This document shows positions 53,201 through 62,882 of a stretch of 64,000 nt of DNA, piece by piece. Made by a program: the position numbers and the translations under genes. Origin of the DNA: Hymenobacter jeollabukensis (lineage in GTDB: Bacteria > Bacteroidota > Bacteroidia > Cytophagales > Hymenobacteraceae); contig NZ_VAJM01000006.1 of the NCBI RefSeq assembly GCF_005771675.1, positions 301,784 through 365,783 on the forward strand, written 5' to 3'. Each line of letters begins with the position of its first letter. The stretch's first letter is position 1. The notes below the pieces were generated by a model, which was not told where the DNA came from, did no database searches, and saw only the letters and a list, made by a program, of their open reading frames with translations.

Positions 53201-53337
53201 AGCTGGCAGCCAGCAAGACCCAGTCAGCCCAGCAGCTGCAGCAGGCGCAGGCGGCGGCTTCGGCCCAGACGGCCAGCCTGGATCAGCGCCTGAAGGCCCT
53301 GGAAAGCCTGCTGGGCGCCCGCGCCGAGGCAAAGTAA
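50296..53337 (+). CDS. Secreted fibre-like protein with Gly-rich domain and S74 chaperone
   Basis: A 1013-residue exported protein with signal peptide (MQRFLRFTLPLAAALGLSVA). An N-terminal motif GIGTSTPNGKAALELNSTTK is of the tail-fibre type. A glycine-rich domain follows (long GGGGG runs, residues about 135-330) and then repeated fibre segments (NVGIGTGNTSPTNRLDV, GVGIGTVSPGSLLDV). The end is an intramolecular chaperone of the peptidase S74/endosialidase type with TSDRRLKT, giving the expected self-cleavage dyad Ser788/Lys793, then a coiled coil (ELARKVQALEQLRQQVAALQ). In phages this domain assembles trimers and is released. I infer a trimeric surface fibre. No T9SS tail. Paralogue of the next gene. 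Confidence 0.85.
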   Translation: MQRFLRFTLPLAAALGLSVAVQAQNGSVGIGTSTPNGKAALELNSTTKGFLPPRMTQAQRDALAPGTTEKGLLVFNTETNTLNLWNGWSWVNYLADSTPSGAAPTLAPVTFTSPYVTNTYTVPAGVTRLKVDMAGGKGGGADGGNGGRVQATLAVTPGQVLTIYPGTAGAILAPGFNSGGGSGGYANGGGSTSLQGGGGGGSSDIRIGGTALTNRVLVAGGGGGRSYTLSGYAAGGCGGGLTACNGAIPQYGFNAGGGGSQTGGGAAGGWGGATAGTLGEGGQGRDRSGGGGGGYYGGGGSSFDGTQYNYNGGGGGGGSSYADANLTSNVVHTQGYQAGGGYVTLTPQPAAPVLDGSNITNVPGTYDNLGNHTATQNLNLGTNQLVGTGSVSVGNNLNLGANQLVGNGGTQGLGLTSAGSLLLPAGVIQRGGTAITATSDLGLYSRVSGNFLRLVTNNAPIRFYADDDAGTTANVSIESNGNVGIGTGNTSPTNRLDVQNAAGRTGTHATGRALYVTGDFDQAAGGAEFRHYNGTQGVGIGYNSLYAAGSNVDQPLNLMPKGNGGVGIGTVSPGSLLDVNGAATVRGAANIGGNMSFGATVRQMVNLFNGDYGIGVQGGTEYFRSGDAFAWFTNGSHNDEQFNPGGGYTQMVLKNTFLGIGRGFSANSGPQGPLEIRRDNASPYIVMHDPNDAWFSFGMDFNDGRKIKINEGNGFSSTNYMTFSGTNVGIGTTNPSFPLDVQGTVTPGNYAYGWFNSNGQTGTTGGNTGPVSIRATGRVLATEFNATSDRRLKTVIGLSDAAQDLALLNRIRITDYTMKDRVQYGQRPFKKVIAQEVEQVFPQAVSQHSGFLPDVYAPATKAETQADSLLVLTLPAAPAAQAGQRVKLITKTGEVIGTVKAAQGKQLVVRGARQLAGQEVFVFGLEHADVRAVDYEALAMLNVSATQELARKVQALEQLRQQVAALQAELAASKTQSAQQLQQAQAAASAQTASLDQRLKALESLLGARAEAK

Positions 53338-53363
53338 GGCCGGCGCGTCCGTGCTGTTCCGCC

Positions 53364-53399
53364 CGAGGGCGGCCCTGGTTTCGACCGGGGCCGCCCTCG
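53364..53399 (+). terminator. Terminator-like hairpin without T tract
   Basis: CGAGGGCGGCCC (53364-53375) pairs perfectly with 53388-53399. No T run follows, so termination is uncertain. Confidence 0.4.
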
Positions 53400-53413
53400 C
53401 CGTGTTTCGCGGA

Positions 53414-53470
53414 TACCCCCAAATGCGGTACACGGCCGAGTTGTACTACAGCGGGTCGGAGTTAGCTTTG
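53414..53470 (+). promoter_or_regulatory. Dyad operator plus promoter, copy C
   Basis: TACCCCCAAATGCGGTA (53414-53430), 10 bases, TTG (53441-53443), 19 bases, TAGCTTTG (53463-53470), a perfect TAnnTTTG. The dyad ends 98 bases before the ATG of the second fibre gene. Confidence 0.85.
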
Positions 53471-53528
53471 TGGTTGGTTTGGCCGCTGCCCCGCCCCGTC
53501 CCTCGCTCCTGCCCTGCTTAGTTTCTAT

Positions 53529-56500
53529 ATGCAACACCGTTTACGCCATTTCCTGCTGCCCGTCCTGCTGCTGTTGCTGACGCCGGGCCTGCGCGCCCAA
53601 ACGCCCGCCGGCGTGGGCATCGGCACCACGACGCCCGATGCCTCGGCCGTGCTCGACGTGAAGGCCACCGACAAGGGCCTGCTGCCGCCGCGCATGAGCC
53701 AAGCCCAGCGCGACGCCATTCCGAATCCGGCAGCCGGCCTGACCATCTACAACACCGACGCGGCCAAGCTCAACACCTGGAACGGTTTCTTCTGGACCGA
53801 CGCGGTGCAGGGCCTTTCCGCCGCCGCCAGCGGGGCGCAGACGCTCACCTTCAGCTTCACCGGGGCCACGCAGACCTGGACCGTGCCGCCAAACGTGACG
53901 AGCGTACAGGTGGACATGGCCGGGGCCCGCGGCCGTACCATCGACAACTGCAGCAACTGCTACCGGGGCGGCCGGGGGGGCCGGGTCCAGGCCACGCTAG
54001 CGGTAACGCCGGGCCAGGTGCTGACCATTGAAGTAGGCGGCGACCGGGGCTACAATCCCGCTACGCTGTACCAGGACGGGGGCTACAACGGCGGGGGGCG
54101 CGGCAGCGAACCGGGCGGCGGCGCCACCGACATCCGCCTTGGCGGGACGGCCCTGACCAACCGGGTACTGGTGGCCGGCGGCGGCGGCGGATCGGGCTAT
54201 TACGCCCGGGGCGGCCCCGGCGGCGGCCTCACCGGCGGCGACGGGCTGACTCCCACGGCGGGCAACCCGACGGGGGTGCCCGCCACCGGCGGTACCCAAA
54301 CGGCCGGCGGCACCGATGGCGGTACGCCGCAGCAGTACTGCTACTGCGGCTCAAGCCCGGCCGGCCTGGGCGTGGGCGCCAGCCTGACCGGCGGTACCAG
54401 CTGGGGCGCTGCCGGCGGCGGCGGCGGCTATTACGGCGGGGGCATGAGCCACGGCAACGCCGGCGCCGGCGGCGGCTCTTCTTACGCCCACCCTACGCTG
54501 GCCAGCAACGTGACGCACACCCAGGGCTACCAGAACGGCGCCGGCTACGTCCGCCTCAGCTTTAGCTTCCAGCCCGAAGCCCCCGTTATCAGCCTCAACA
54601 ACGCCACCACCTCGCAGGCGGCCGGCAGCGTCATCTACAGTGACGGCACGAAGTTGGCCGGCAACGCCGCGCAGCTGTACTGGGACAACGCCGGCGCCCG
54701 TCTGGGCATTGGCACGGGCAGCCCCCAGGCCAAGCTGCACGTGGCCGGCACCGCCCGCATCGACGGGCTCGGTGGCGGCGGCGCCCGCATGGTCACCACC
54801 GACAACAACGGCCAGCTCGCCGCGCAGACCATTCCGGTGGATAACGACGCGCAAACGCTCAGCCTGAGCGGCCAGCAGCTGAGCATCAGCGGCGGCAACG
54901 CCGTGACGCTGCCCAACGGCGCCGACAACCTGGGCAACCACTCTGCCACCCAGGCGCTGGTGCTCAACGACCAGCCAGTATACCTGCGCGGCGCCACCGA
55001 CGCCAACCACCAGCTGCGCTTCAGCGCCAGCGTCGATGGGCCGCAGCTGTTCGGCTACAGCGGCGGCGAGCTGGGCTACAACGCGGGCGGCGGCTTCGCG
55101 TCGGTGCTGCGCTGGACCAGCGGCGGTTACGTCGGCATCGGGCTGAACCCCGGCAACAAGTTTGACCTGCAGACGGAGGGCCGCAGCGGCTCCCACGCCA
55201 CGGGCCGGCCGCTGTACGTGACCGGCAACTTCGACGAGGCCGCCGGCGGCTCGGAATTCCGCCACTCGAACGGCACGCAGGGCGTGGGCATCGGCTATAA
55301 CTCGCTCTACGCGGCCGGCTCCAACGTCAATCAACCGCTGAACCTGCTGCCCAAGGGCACGGGCGGCGTGGGCATCGGCACCACCACGCCCGGCGCCCTG
55401 CTCGACGTGAACGGCGCGGCCACGGTGCGCGGCGCGGCCAGTATCGGGGGCACGCTGAGCTTCGGGGCCACCACCCGGCAGATGATTGGCCTCTGGAATG
55501 CGGATTACGGCATTGGTATCCAAGGCGGTACGCAGTACTTCCGTACCGGCGAGGCCTTTGCTTGGTACACCGGCGGCTCGCACAACGATGCGCAGTTCAA
55601 CGCCGGCGGCGGCAGCACCCAGATGGTGCTCAAAGGCGGCTTCCTGGGGGTGGGCGCGGGCTATACCAGCGCCTCCGGCCCGAGCGGCCCATTGGAAATC
55701 CGCCGCGACAACGCCAGCCCCTACATCGTGATGCACGACCCGAACGACGCGTGGTTTTCCTTCGGTATGGACTTCAACGACGGCCGCAAGATCAAAATCA
55801 ACGAGGGCAACGGCTTCAGTAGCACCAACTACATGACCTTCAGCGGCACCAACGTGGGCATCGGCACGACCAACCCCAGCTTCCCGCTCGACGTGCAGGG
55901 CACCGTGACGCCGGGCAACTACGCCTACGGCTGGTTTAACAGCAACGGGCAGAGCGGCACCACCGGCAGCAACACCGGCCCGGTGAGCATCCGCGCCACC
56001 GGCCGGGTGCTGGCCACCGAGTTCAACGCCACCTCCGACCGCCGCCTCAAGACCATCATCGGCCTGAGCAACGCGGCCCAGGACCTGGCCCTGCTCCAGC
56101 AGCTGCGCATCACCGATTACACCCTGCGCGACCGGGCGCAGTACGGCCAGCGCCAGTTCAAGAAAGTCATTGCCCAGGAAGTGGAGCAGGTGTTTCCGCA
56201 GGCTGTCAGCCAGCACAGCGGCTTCCTGCCTGATGTGTACGTGCAAGCTGCCAAGGTTGAAATCGAAGCCGATTCGCTGCTGCGCCTAACCCTGCCTGCC
56301 GCCCCGGCCACGCCGGCCAAAGCCGGTCAGCGCGTGAAGCTCCTCACCAAAACCGGCGAGGTTATCAGCACCGTGAAAGCGGCCAGCGGCACTCAACTCT
56401 TGCTGCGCGGGGTGCGGCAGTTGGCGGCTCAGGAGGTATTCGTGTTCGGCCTGGAGCACCCGGACGTGCGCGCCGTCGACTACGAAGCACTGAGCATGCT

Positions 56501-56708
56501 GAACGTGTCGGCTACTCAGGAACTGGCCCGGCAGGTAGCCGAACTGCAACAGCAGAATGCCCGGCTGCAGCAGCAGAACCAGGCACAGGGCAGCCGCCTC
56601 GACCAACAGCAGGCCCTGCTGCAAACCCAGGCCACGCAGACCACCGAGCTGGCGCAGCGCCTGAAAGCCTTGGAAAACCTGCTGGGCACCCGCGCCGACG
56701 CGAAATAA
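53529..56708 (+). CDS. Secreted fibre-like protein, paralogue 2, S74 chaperone
   Basis: A 1059-residue paralogue of the preceding gene with the same order: signal peptide (MQHRLRHFLLPVLLLLLTPGLRA), GIGTTTPDASAVLDVKATDKG, Gly-rich domain, fibre segments (GLGGGGARMVTTDNNGQLAA is unique to this copy), S74 chaperone with Ser836 and Lys841 in TSDRRLKT, and a longer Gln-rich coiled coil (QQQNARLQQQNQAQGSRLDQ). The region encoding residues about 723-850 is nearly identical in DNA to the first copy, which points to gene conversion. It has its own operator-promoter, so the pair is expressed as two units under the same control. Confidence 0.85.
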   Translation: MQHRLRHFLLPVLLLLLTPGLRAQTPAGVGIGTTTPDASAVLDVKATDKGLLPPRMSQAQRDAIPNPAAGLTIYNTDAAKLNTWNGFFWTDAVQGLSAAASGAQTLTFSFTGATQTWTVPPNVTSVQVDMAGARGRTIDNCSNCYRGGRGGRVQATLAVTPGQVLTIEVGGDRGYNPATLYQDGGYNGGGRGSEPGGGATDIRLGGTALTNRVLVAGGGGGSGYYARGGPGGGLTGGDGLTPTAGNPTGVPATGGTQTAGGTDGGTPQQYCYCGSSPAGLGVGASLTGGTSWGAAGGGGGYYGGGMSHGNAGAGGGSSYAHPTLASNVTHTQGYQNGAGYVRLSFSFQPEAPVISLNNATTSQAAGSVIYSDGTKLAGNAAQLYWDNAGARLGIGTGSPQAKLHVAGTARIDGLGGGGARMVTTDNNGQLAAQTIPVDNDAQTLSLSGQQLSISGGNAVTLPNGADNLGNHSATQALVLNDQPVYLRGATDANHQLRFSASVDGPQLFGYSGGELGYNAGGGFASVLRWTSGGYVGIGLNPGNKFDLQTEGRSGSHATGRPLYVTGNFDEAAGGSEFRHSNGTQGVGIGYNSLYAAGSNVNQPLNLLPKGTGGVGIGTTTPGALLDVNGAATVRGAASIGGTLSFGATTRQMIGLWNADYGIGIQGGTQYFRTGEAFAWYTGGSHNDAQFNAGGGSTQMVLKGGFLGVGAGYTSASGPSGPLEIRRDNASPYIVMHDPNDAWFSFGMDFNDGRKIKINEGNGFSSTNYMTFSGTNVGIGTTNPSFPLDVQGTVTPGNYAYGWFNSNGQSGTTGSNTGPVSIRATGRVLATEFNATSDRRLKTIIGLSNAAQDLALLQQLRITDYTLRDRAQYGQRQFKKVIAQEVEQVFPQAVSQHSGFLPDVYVQAAKVEIEADSLLRLTLPAAPATPAKAGQRVKLLTKTGEVISTVKAASGTQLLLRGVRQLAAQEVFVFGLEHPDVRAVDYEALSMLNVSATQELARQVAELQQQNARLQQQNQAQGSRLDQQQALLQTQATQTTELAQRLKALENLLGTRADAK

Positions 56709-56731
56709 CCCGGCGGAATCTGGCCTCCTTA

Positions 56732-56768
56732 CCCCGCCCCGACTGTGCCCCGCACGGCCGGGGCGGGG
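56732..56768 (+). terminator. GC-rich hairpin after the second fibre gene
   Basis: CCCCGCCCCG (56732-56741) pairs with CGGGGCGGGG (56759-56768). No T tract follows, so it is a weak terminator candidate. Confidence 0.4.
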
Positions 56769-56850
56769 CATATAAGCTCGGGGGCGTTGCCTATTTTTAC
56801 TGGTCAGCACCCCCTCATTTCCGCTTTTTTTCTTCCCGCTGCTTTTCTTC

Positions 56851-58644
56851 ATGAATAGGTTTGCCGGCCTGCTGCTCAGCCTGTTGCTCCTGCTGCCGGT
56901 GGCCCGAACCGCCGCGGCGCCGACCAGCGGGCCCCGGCGCCCCATCCATTCTCCGCTGCTCGACAGTCTGCGCCGCCTGCCGCAGCTGCCGCGGCCGGCG
57001 CAGCTGCACCTGGCCCGGCAGCAGGTCACCATGGGCACGGCACCCGCCGTTATTGCCCTGCTCCAGCGGGCCGATCTGCCCCGGCTGGTACGGGCCGAGC
57101 TGCTGGCCAACCTGGCCGGGCATTATTTGCACGAAAACCAGCCCAGTCTGGCCATCATCCAGATGCTGCAGACGCGCCGTATGGGGCTGGAAGACGGCGA
57201 CTCCCTGCGCGCCGCCATTGCCTGCGAATGGCTCAGTTACTCCTATTTTCTGCTCCGGCAGCCCCGGCCCGGCGTGGCTTACGCCCGCGAGGGGCTGCGC
57301 CTGGTACCACGCCACACCAAGGCCGGCCGCGACGAGCTGGGCGGTATCTACACGAACCTGGCCAGCTGCGCCACCCAGGCGCACGACTACCCCTTGGCCA
57401 TGCACAGCTACCGCCAGGCCCTGCACCTGGCCCGCCTCGACCGCGACACGGCCAATGTGGCCGTAAGCCTGGCCAACCTCGCCGACATAGCCCTGCAACA
57501 GCAGCAAAATGCCCGCGCCGCGGAGTTGATCGATTCGGCAGCGGCGGCCTACCCACCGCCCCGCTACGTGGGCGTGCAGCTGATGCTGGATGAGATGCAG
57601 GGTATCCTGGCGTATCGCCAGGGCCGCTACGCCGCCGCCGTGGCGCGGCTGGAGGCCACCCTGCACCGTGCCCACGCCCACCACCTGCTCAACTGCGAGA
57701 TGAGCGTGGTGACCACCCTGGTGCCGGCCCTGGAACAGCTGGGCCAGTACCGCCAGGCCCTGGCGCATCAGCGGCGCTACGCGGTGCTGCAGGACAGCCT
57801 GTTCGAAGAATCCAGCGCCCGCCACGCCCGCGAACTGCAGATACTGCACGCTACGCAGCAGAAAGAGCAGCAGCTGAACCGGCAGCGTCAGCGCATTGCC
57901 ACCCTGCAGGCCAGCAGCCGCCTGCGGGCCGCCACGCTGCGCCAGCGCACCACGCTGTTTGTGGCCGCGCTGGCCGGCGCCGGGCTCCTGCTGGTGCTGG
58001 TGCTGGTGCGGCAGCGCGCCCGGCACATCCTGGCTTCTACCACCGCCGCCCTGCGCATGCGCAGCCGCATTGCCGCCGACCTGCACGACGAAGTGGGCAC
58101 CCTGCTCACCCGCGTCAACCTGCAGGCCGAGCTGCTGCGCCAGACCCAGCCCCAGGTCGACCCGGCCCTGGAGCGTCTGCTGAGCAACAGCCGCCAAGCC
58201 GCCGGCACCATGCGCGACATCGTCTGGGGCATCGACGCGCAGGCCGATACTGTGGGCGCCCTGCTCGACCGCATGCGCGACCACCTCGACCAGTGCGCCA
58301 CCGCGGCCGGCCTGGCCACCGAGCTGCACGTACACGGCCTGCGCGACGAGGAGCCCCTGCCGCCCGAGCTGCGCCAGCACCTCTACCTCATCTTCAAGGA
58401 GGCCGTCAGCAACGCCGCCCGCCACGCCCGCGCGGCCACCGAACTGCAAGTGAGCCTGGAGCGCACCGACGGCCACCTGCGCCTGCGCGTGGCCGACGAC
58501 GGGCAGCCCCCGGCCGTGCCCACCGGCCGCAGCGGCCTGGGCCTGCGCAGCATGCAGCAGCGCGCCACCGCCCTGCGCGGCACGCTCAGTACTGGCGCCG
58601 GCCCCGCGCAGGGCTTTCTGGTGGAGCTGCGTGTGCCCCAGTAA
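56851..58644 (+). CDS. Sensor histidine kinase: TPR sensor and HisKA_3 domains
   Basis: A 597-residue kinase. A signal peptide (MNRFAGLLLSLLLLLPVARTA) leads into TPR-like helical repeats (LANLAGHYLHENQPSLAIIQ, GIYTNLASCATQAHDYPLAM, YRQALHLARLDRDTANVAV) predicted to be periplasmic. A coiled coil and a membrane helix (TTLFVAALAGAGLLLVLVLV) follow. The kinase has AADLHDEVGTLLTRV (phospho-His 412) and an ATPase domain (EAVSNAARHA, GLGLRSMQQRA). This core is nearly the same as in the kinase at 44014, while the sensors are unrelated. No receiver is fused. It closes the signalling cluster and is co-directional with the fibre genes. Confidence 0.9.
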   Translation: MNRFAGLLLSLLLLLPVARTAAAPTSGPRRPIHSPLLDSLRRLPQLPRPAQLHLARQQVTMGTAPAVIALLQRADLPRLVRAELLANLAGHYLHENQPSLAIIQMLQTRRMGLEDGDSLRAAIACEWLSYSYFLLRQPRPGVAYAREGLRLVPRHTKAGRDELGGIYTNLASCATQAHDYPLAMHSYRQALHLARLDRDTANVAVSLANLADIALQQQQNARAAELIDSAAAAYPPPRYVGVQLMLDEMQGILAYRQGRYAAAVARLEATLHRAHAHHLLNCEMSVVTTLVPALEQLGQYRQALAHQRRYAVLQDSLFEESSARHARELQILHATQQKEQQLNRQRQRIATLQASSRLRAATLRQRTTLFVAALAGAGLLLVLVLVRQRARHILASTTAALRMRSRIAADLHDEVGTLLTRVNLQAELLRQTQPQVDPALERLLSNSRQAAGTMRDIVWGIDAQADTVGALLDRMRDHLDQCATAAGLATELHVHGLRDEEPLPPELRQHLYLIFKEAVSNAARHARAATELQVSLERTDGHLRLRVADDGQPPAVPTGRSGLGLRSMQQRATALRGTLSTGAGPAQGFLVELRVPQ

Positions 58645-58765
58645 GCCGGCTGCCCCGCCGCTTCGGCCCGCCGATTTCACCATTTCGGCAATTCCCCGTA
58701 TCATGCGGGCACCCCGACGACGTTAGGGGCATTAGCTTCACTCCGTCGTCTCTGCCGCGTACCGC

Positions 58766-60544
<1,779 letters not shown>

Positions 60545-60691
60545 GACCGGGGCGCGCTGAAGTCTGATTGAACCAGCTGCTGCCAGCGCCAAAATCGGCC
60601 GGGCGGACCCTGAACGGGGCCCGCCCCCGTCTCACCTCCCGCCCGGCGAGGTCCGAGCAGCCGCATTTATGACTGGCCGGGCAGCCGCGGC

Positions 60692-61399
60692 ATGGGTTTA
60701 TTGAGCCGTTTGCCAGCCACCCCCTTCCCCGGTTTTTCTATGCTGCTGCTCGCGCCGGTTGAGGCCCCGCCCGCCGCCCCGTTCCCACCCCGCTGGAGTC
60801 TGGAAGTTGGGGGCCTGTACCAGCGCTATGCCCGGTTCGAGACGCCGTGGGGACGCGGGCGGCAGTCGGTGTTTTCGGTGCTGCCGGTGCACCTGCGCCT
60901 GGGCGTGCGCCTGAACGATGGCAACACCCTGTACCTGGGCTTGCAGTACCGGCACCGACGGACGCCCACGACGCTGCTGACGACTTACCCCGAGCTGCCG
61001 CGCTATTACTACTGGCAGACGACCCGCGAGGTAACCACCGTGGCCGTCCCGTTCGCCGTCGGCCTGCCCATTGCCTCCACCCGGCTGGCGCCTACTCCGT
61101 GGCGGGTGGAATTTCGGGCGGGCGTCACCCTGCTTGCGGCCCGGTACCGCCTGCGGGAGTATTCAACCACGACGAACAGCCCCGAGCCCTACGACCAGCA
61201 CGCGGAAACCCCGGAATCCTCGGCCGATGTGACTTTCACCGCCGGTGGCCGAGTCGGCTACGGGCTGGGCAAGCACCTGGAGCTGACCGCTGACGGCGGC
61301 GCCAGCTTCTCGCCGCTGATCTTGCTGACCGTTGCGTTCGGGGCCGAAACCTCGCCTTTCGGCGGCGGCGGGTCCCTGGGCCTGACCTACCGATTCTGA
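60692..61399 (+). CDS. Predicted outer-membrane beta-barrel protein
   Basis: A 235-residue protein with amphipathic beta-strand patterns (WSLEVGGLYQRYARF, PVHLRLGVRLNDGNTLYLGL, WRVEFRAGVTLLAARYRL) and a C-terminal aromatic residue in LGLTYRF, as in outer-membrane barrels. The signal peptide is unclear: MLLLAPVEAPPAAP at 60740 is an alternative start, and both are short. Function unknown. Its 3' end overlaps the convergent DUF2809 gene by 13 bases. Confidence 0.6.
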   Translation: MGLLSRLPATPFPGFSMLLLAPVEAPPAAPFPPRWSLEVGGLYQRYARFETPWGRGRQSVFSVLPVHLRLGVRLNDGNTLYLGLQYRHRRTPTTLLTTYPELPRYYYWQTTREVTTVAVPFAVGLPIASTRLAPTPWRVEFRAGVTLLAARYRLREYSTTTNSPEPYDQHAETPESSADVTFTAGGRVGYGLGKHLELTADGGASFSPLILLTVAFGAETSPFGGGGSLGLTYRF

Positions 61400-61800
61400 G
61401 ACGGGCGGCGGCACAGCCAGCCATCCAGCGCCCAGCCCAGCAGCACGCCCCCGGCGTAGCACGCCAGATCGGACCAGAGAAACCCGCGGCCCAGCACCAG
61501 CGCGCCCGGCGTGGTGCCCCGCAGCGCTTGCAGCCAGGGCGCCTGCCACAGCTGGCTCAGCTCAATAACGAGGGAAAACGCGCCGGCCACCGCCGCCCGC
61601 CGCCGGGCCGACCACGTCGGGCGCAGCCCACTCACCAGCCCGAACACGAGCAGGGCCCAGAGCACGTCGCCGGCGTAGAGCCCCACCCAGGCGGGCAGCC
61701 CCGCCCGAAACCGCCGCGACGCCAGCCCCAGCCCGAGCACCAGTCCCGACAGGATGGCGTAGCGAAGGCGGATGACGGAGGCAATCGGACGGATGAGCAT
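61387..61800 (-). CDS. DUF2809 family membrane protein
   Basis: A 137-residue polytopic membrane protein with four or so helices (YAILSGLVLGLGLASRRFR, YAGDVLWALLVFGLVSGL, AAVAGAFSLVIELSQLWQ, LACYAGGVLLGWALDGWL). RYAILSGLVLGLGLASRR, GLYAGDVLWALLV and IELSQLWQAPWLQALRGTT are typical of DUF2809. Its biochemical role is unknown. The start at 61800 was chosen at MLIRPIASVIRLRY. Divergent from the MpaB-like gene. Confidence 0.85.
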   Translation of the reverse strand: MLIRPIASVIRLRYAILSGLVLGLGLASRRFRAGLPAWVGLYAGDVLWALLVFGLVSGLRPTWSARRRAAVAGAFSLVIELSQLWQAPWLQALRGTTPGALVLGRGFLWSDLACYAGGVLLGWALDGWLCRRPSQNR

Positions 61801-61918
61801 GTTTTCTGAATCGGTGGAAAATGCGTCTGCCGCCGGCCCGACGGCCATTCGCGGCGGCGCACGGCCTGATGGCAGCGTGCTAAAATGGGTTACAGGAAGC
61901 CGAGCATTCAATACAAGC

Positions 61919-61948
61919 TTTGAATTACAAAGTTCTTTGATAACTTTG
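61919..61948 (+). promoter_or_regulatory. Consensus Bacteroidota promoter of the MpaB-like gene
   Basis: TTTG (61919-61922), 18 bases, TAACTTTG (61941-61948): perfect matches to both -33 and -7 elements, 42 bases before the ATG. It is embedded in an AT-rich stretch. Confidence 0.8.
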
Positions 61949-61990
61949 AATCACCAAACTTTCCCGCTGCTCTTTTCTGTTAGCTGTCCT

Positions 61991-62770
61991 ATGGACTATT
62001 TCGTCGCGCCGCACTCCATCGTGCGCACCATCTGGGGCAAGGCCGATACCGTGCTTTTCATCTTCGCCGGGGCCGCGGCCGAATTTGCCCTGAACAAAGC
62101 CGTTGATTGGCTGTATTTCACCGGTCGGCTGCCCGCCGATCCGCTGGGCCGGCTGTTTTCCACCGTCGAGTACGCCCGGCAGATCGTGTTTGCCGAGCGG
62201 GCCGGGGCCGAGCGCGCCATCGATACCATTGCCCACATTCACCGCGCGGTGGAGGCCCAGCGCGGCGCCCGCATCCCCGACTGGGCCTACCGCGACGTCC
62301 TGTTCATGCTCATTGACTACTCCATCCGGGCCTACGAGGCGCTGGAGCGCCCCCTGACCCCGGCCGAGCAGGCCGAGGTGTTCGACGTATTCGGGCGCGT
62401 GGGGCGGCGCATGGGCATTGCGGACCTGCCCGCCACCCACGCCGAGTGGCTGCGGCAGCGCCGGCAGCACCTGGCCGCCGACCTGGCCCCCAGCCGCTAC
62501 ACCACCGACCTGTACCGACAGTACCGCCGCCACCTCGGGCCGGTGCGCTACGCCCTGCTGCGGCAGGCCCAGGGGCTGGTGGTGCCGCCGCTGGTGCGGG
62601 CGCAGCTGGGCCTGGGCCACGGCCTCGCGCTGCGCCCTATCATCGGGGTATACCGGCGAGTGCAGCACCTGGCCCCAAGCCGCTGGGCCCGTACCAGCCT
62701 GCTGCCGGCCGCGTTCCGAGCCCAAATTGCGGCCCTCGATATGCCATCCGCAGGGTTCGCGCATCTATAA
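61991..62770 (+). CDS. MpaB-like oxygenase family protein (DUF2236)
   Basis: A 259-residue protein of the MpaB/latex-clearing-protein-type family (DUF2236), known for haem-dependent oxygenases, although many bacterial members are uncharacterised. Recognisable features are an N-terminal WGKADTVLFIFAGAAAEFALN, HIHRAV and DWAYRDVLFMLIDYSIRAYE, and a C-terminal RPIIGVYRRVQHLAPSRWA. His in HIHRAV is a candidate haem ligand. The ATG at 61991 is fixed by the consensus promoter 42 bases upstream. Confidence 0.78.
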   Translation: MDYFVAPHSIVRTIWGKADTVLFIFAGAAAEFALNKAVDWLYFTGRLPADPLGRLFSTVEYARQIVFAERAGAERAIDTIAHIHRAVEAQRGARIPDWAYRDVLFMLIDYSIRAYEALERPLTPAEQAEVFDVFGRVGRRMGIADLPATHAEWLRQRRQHLAADLAPSRYTTDLYRQYRRHLGPVRYALLRQAQGLVVPPLVRAQLGLGHGLALRPIIGVYRRVQHLAPSRWARTSLLPAAFRAQIAALDMPSAGFAHL

Positions 62771-62882
62771 ATCGGCGCGGGCTGAACTCCGACCCGCGTA
62801 GTGCGTACGATTTTTGCGGGTAGCGGCGTAGGAATGTCGGCCCGTCCTGCGTTCCTTTCCTGTTCTTCTCTCTGCAGTGCTT

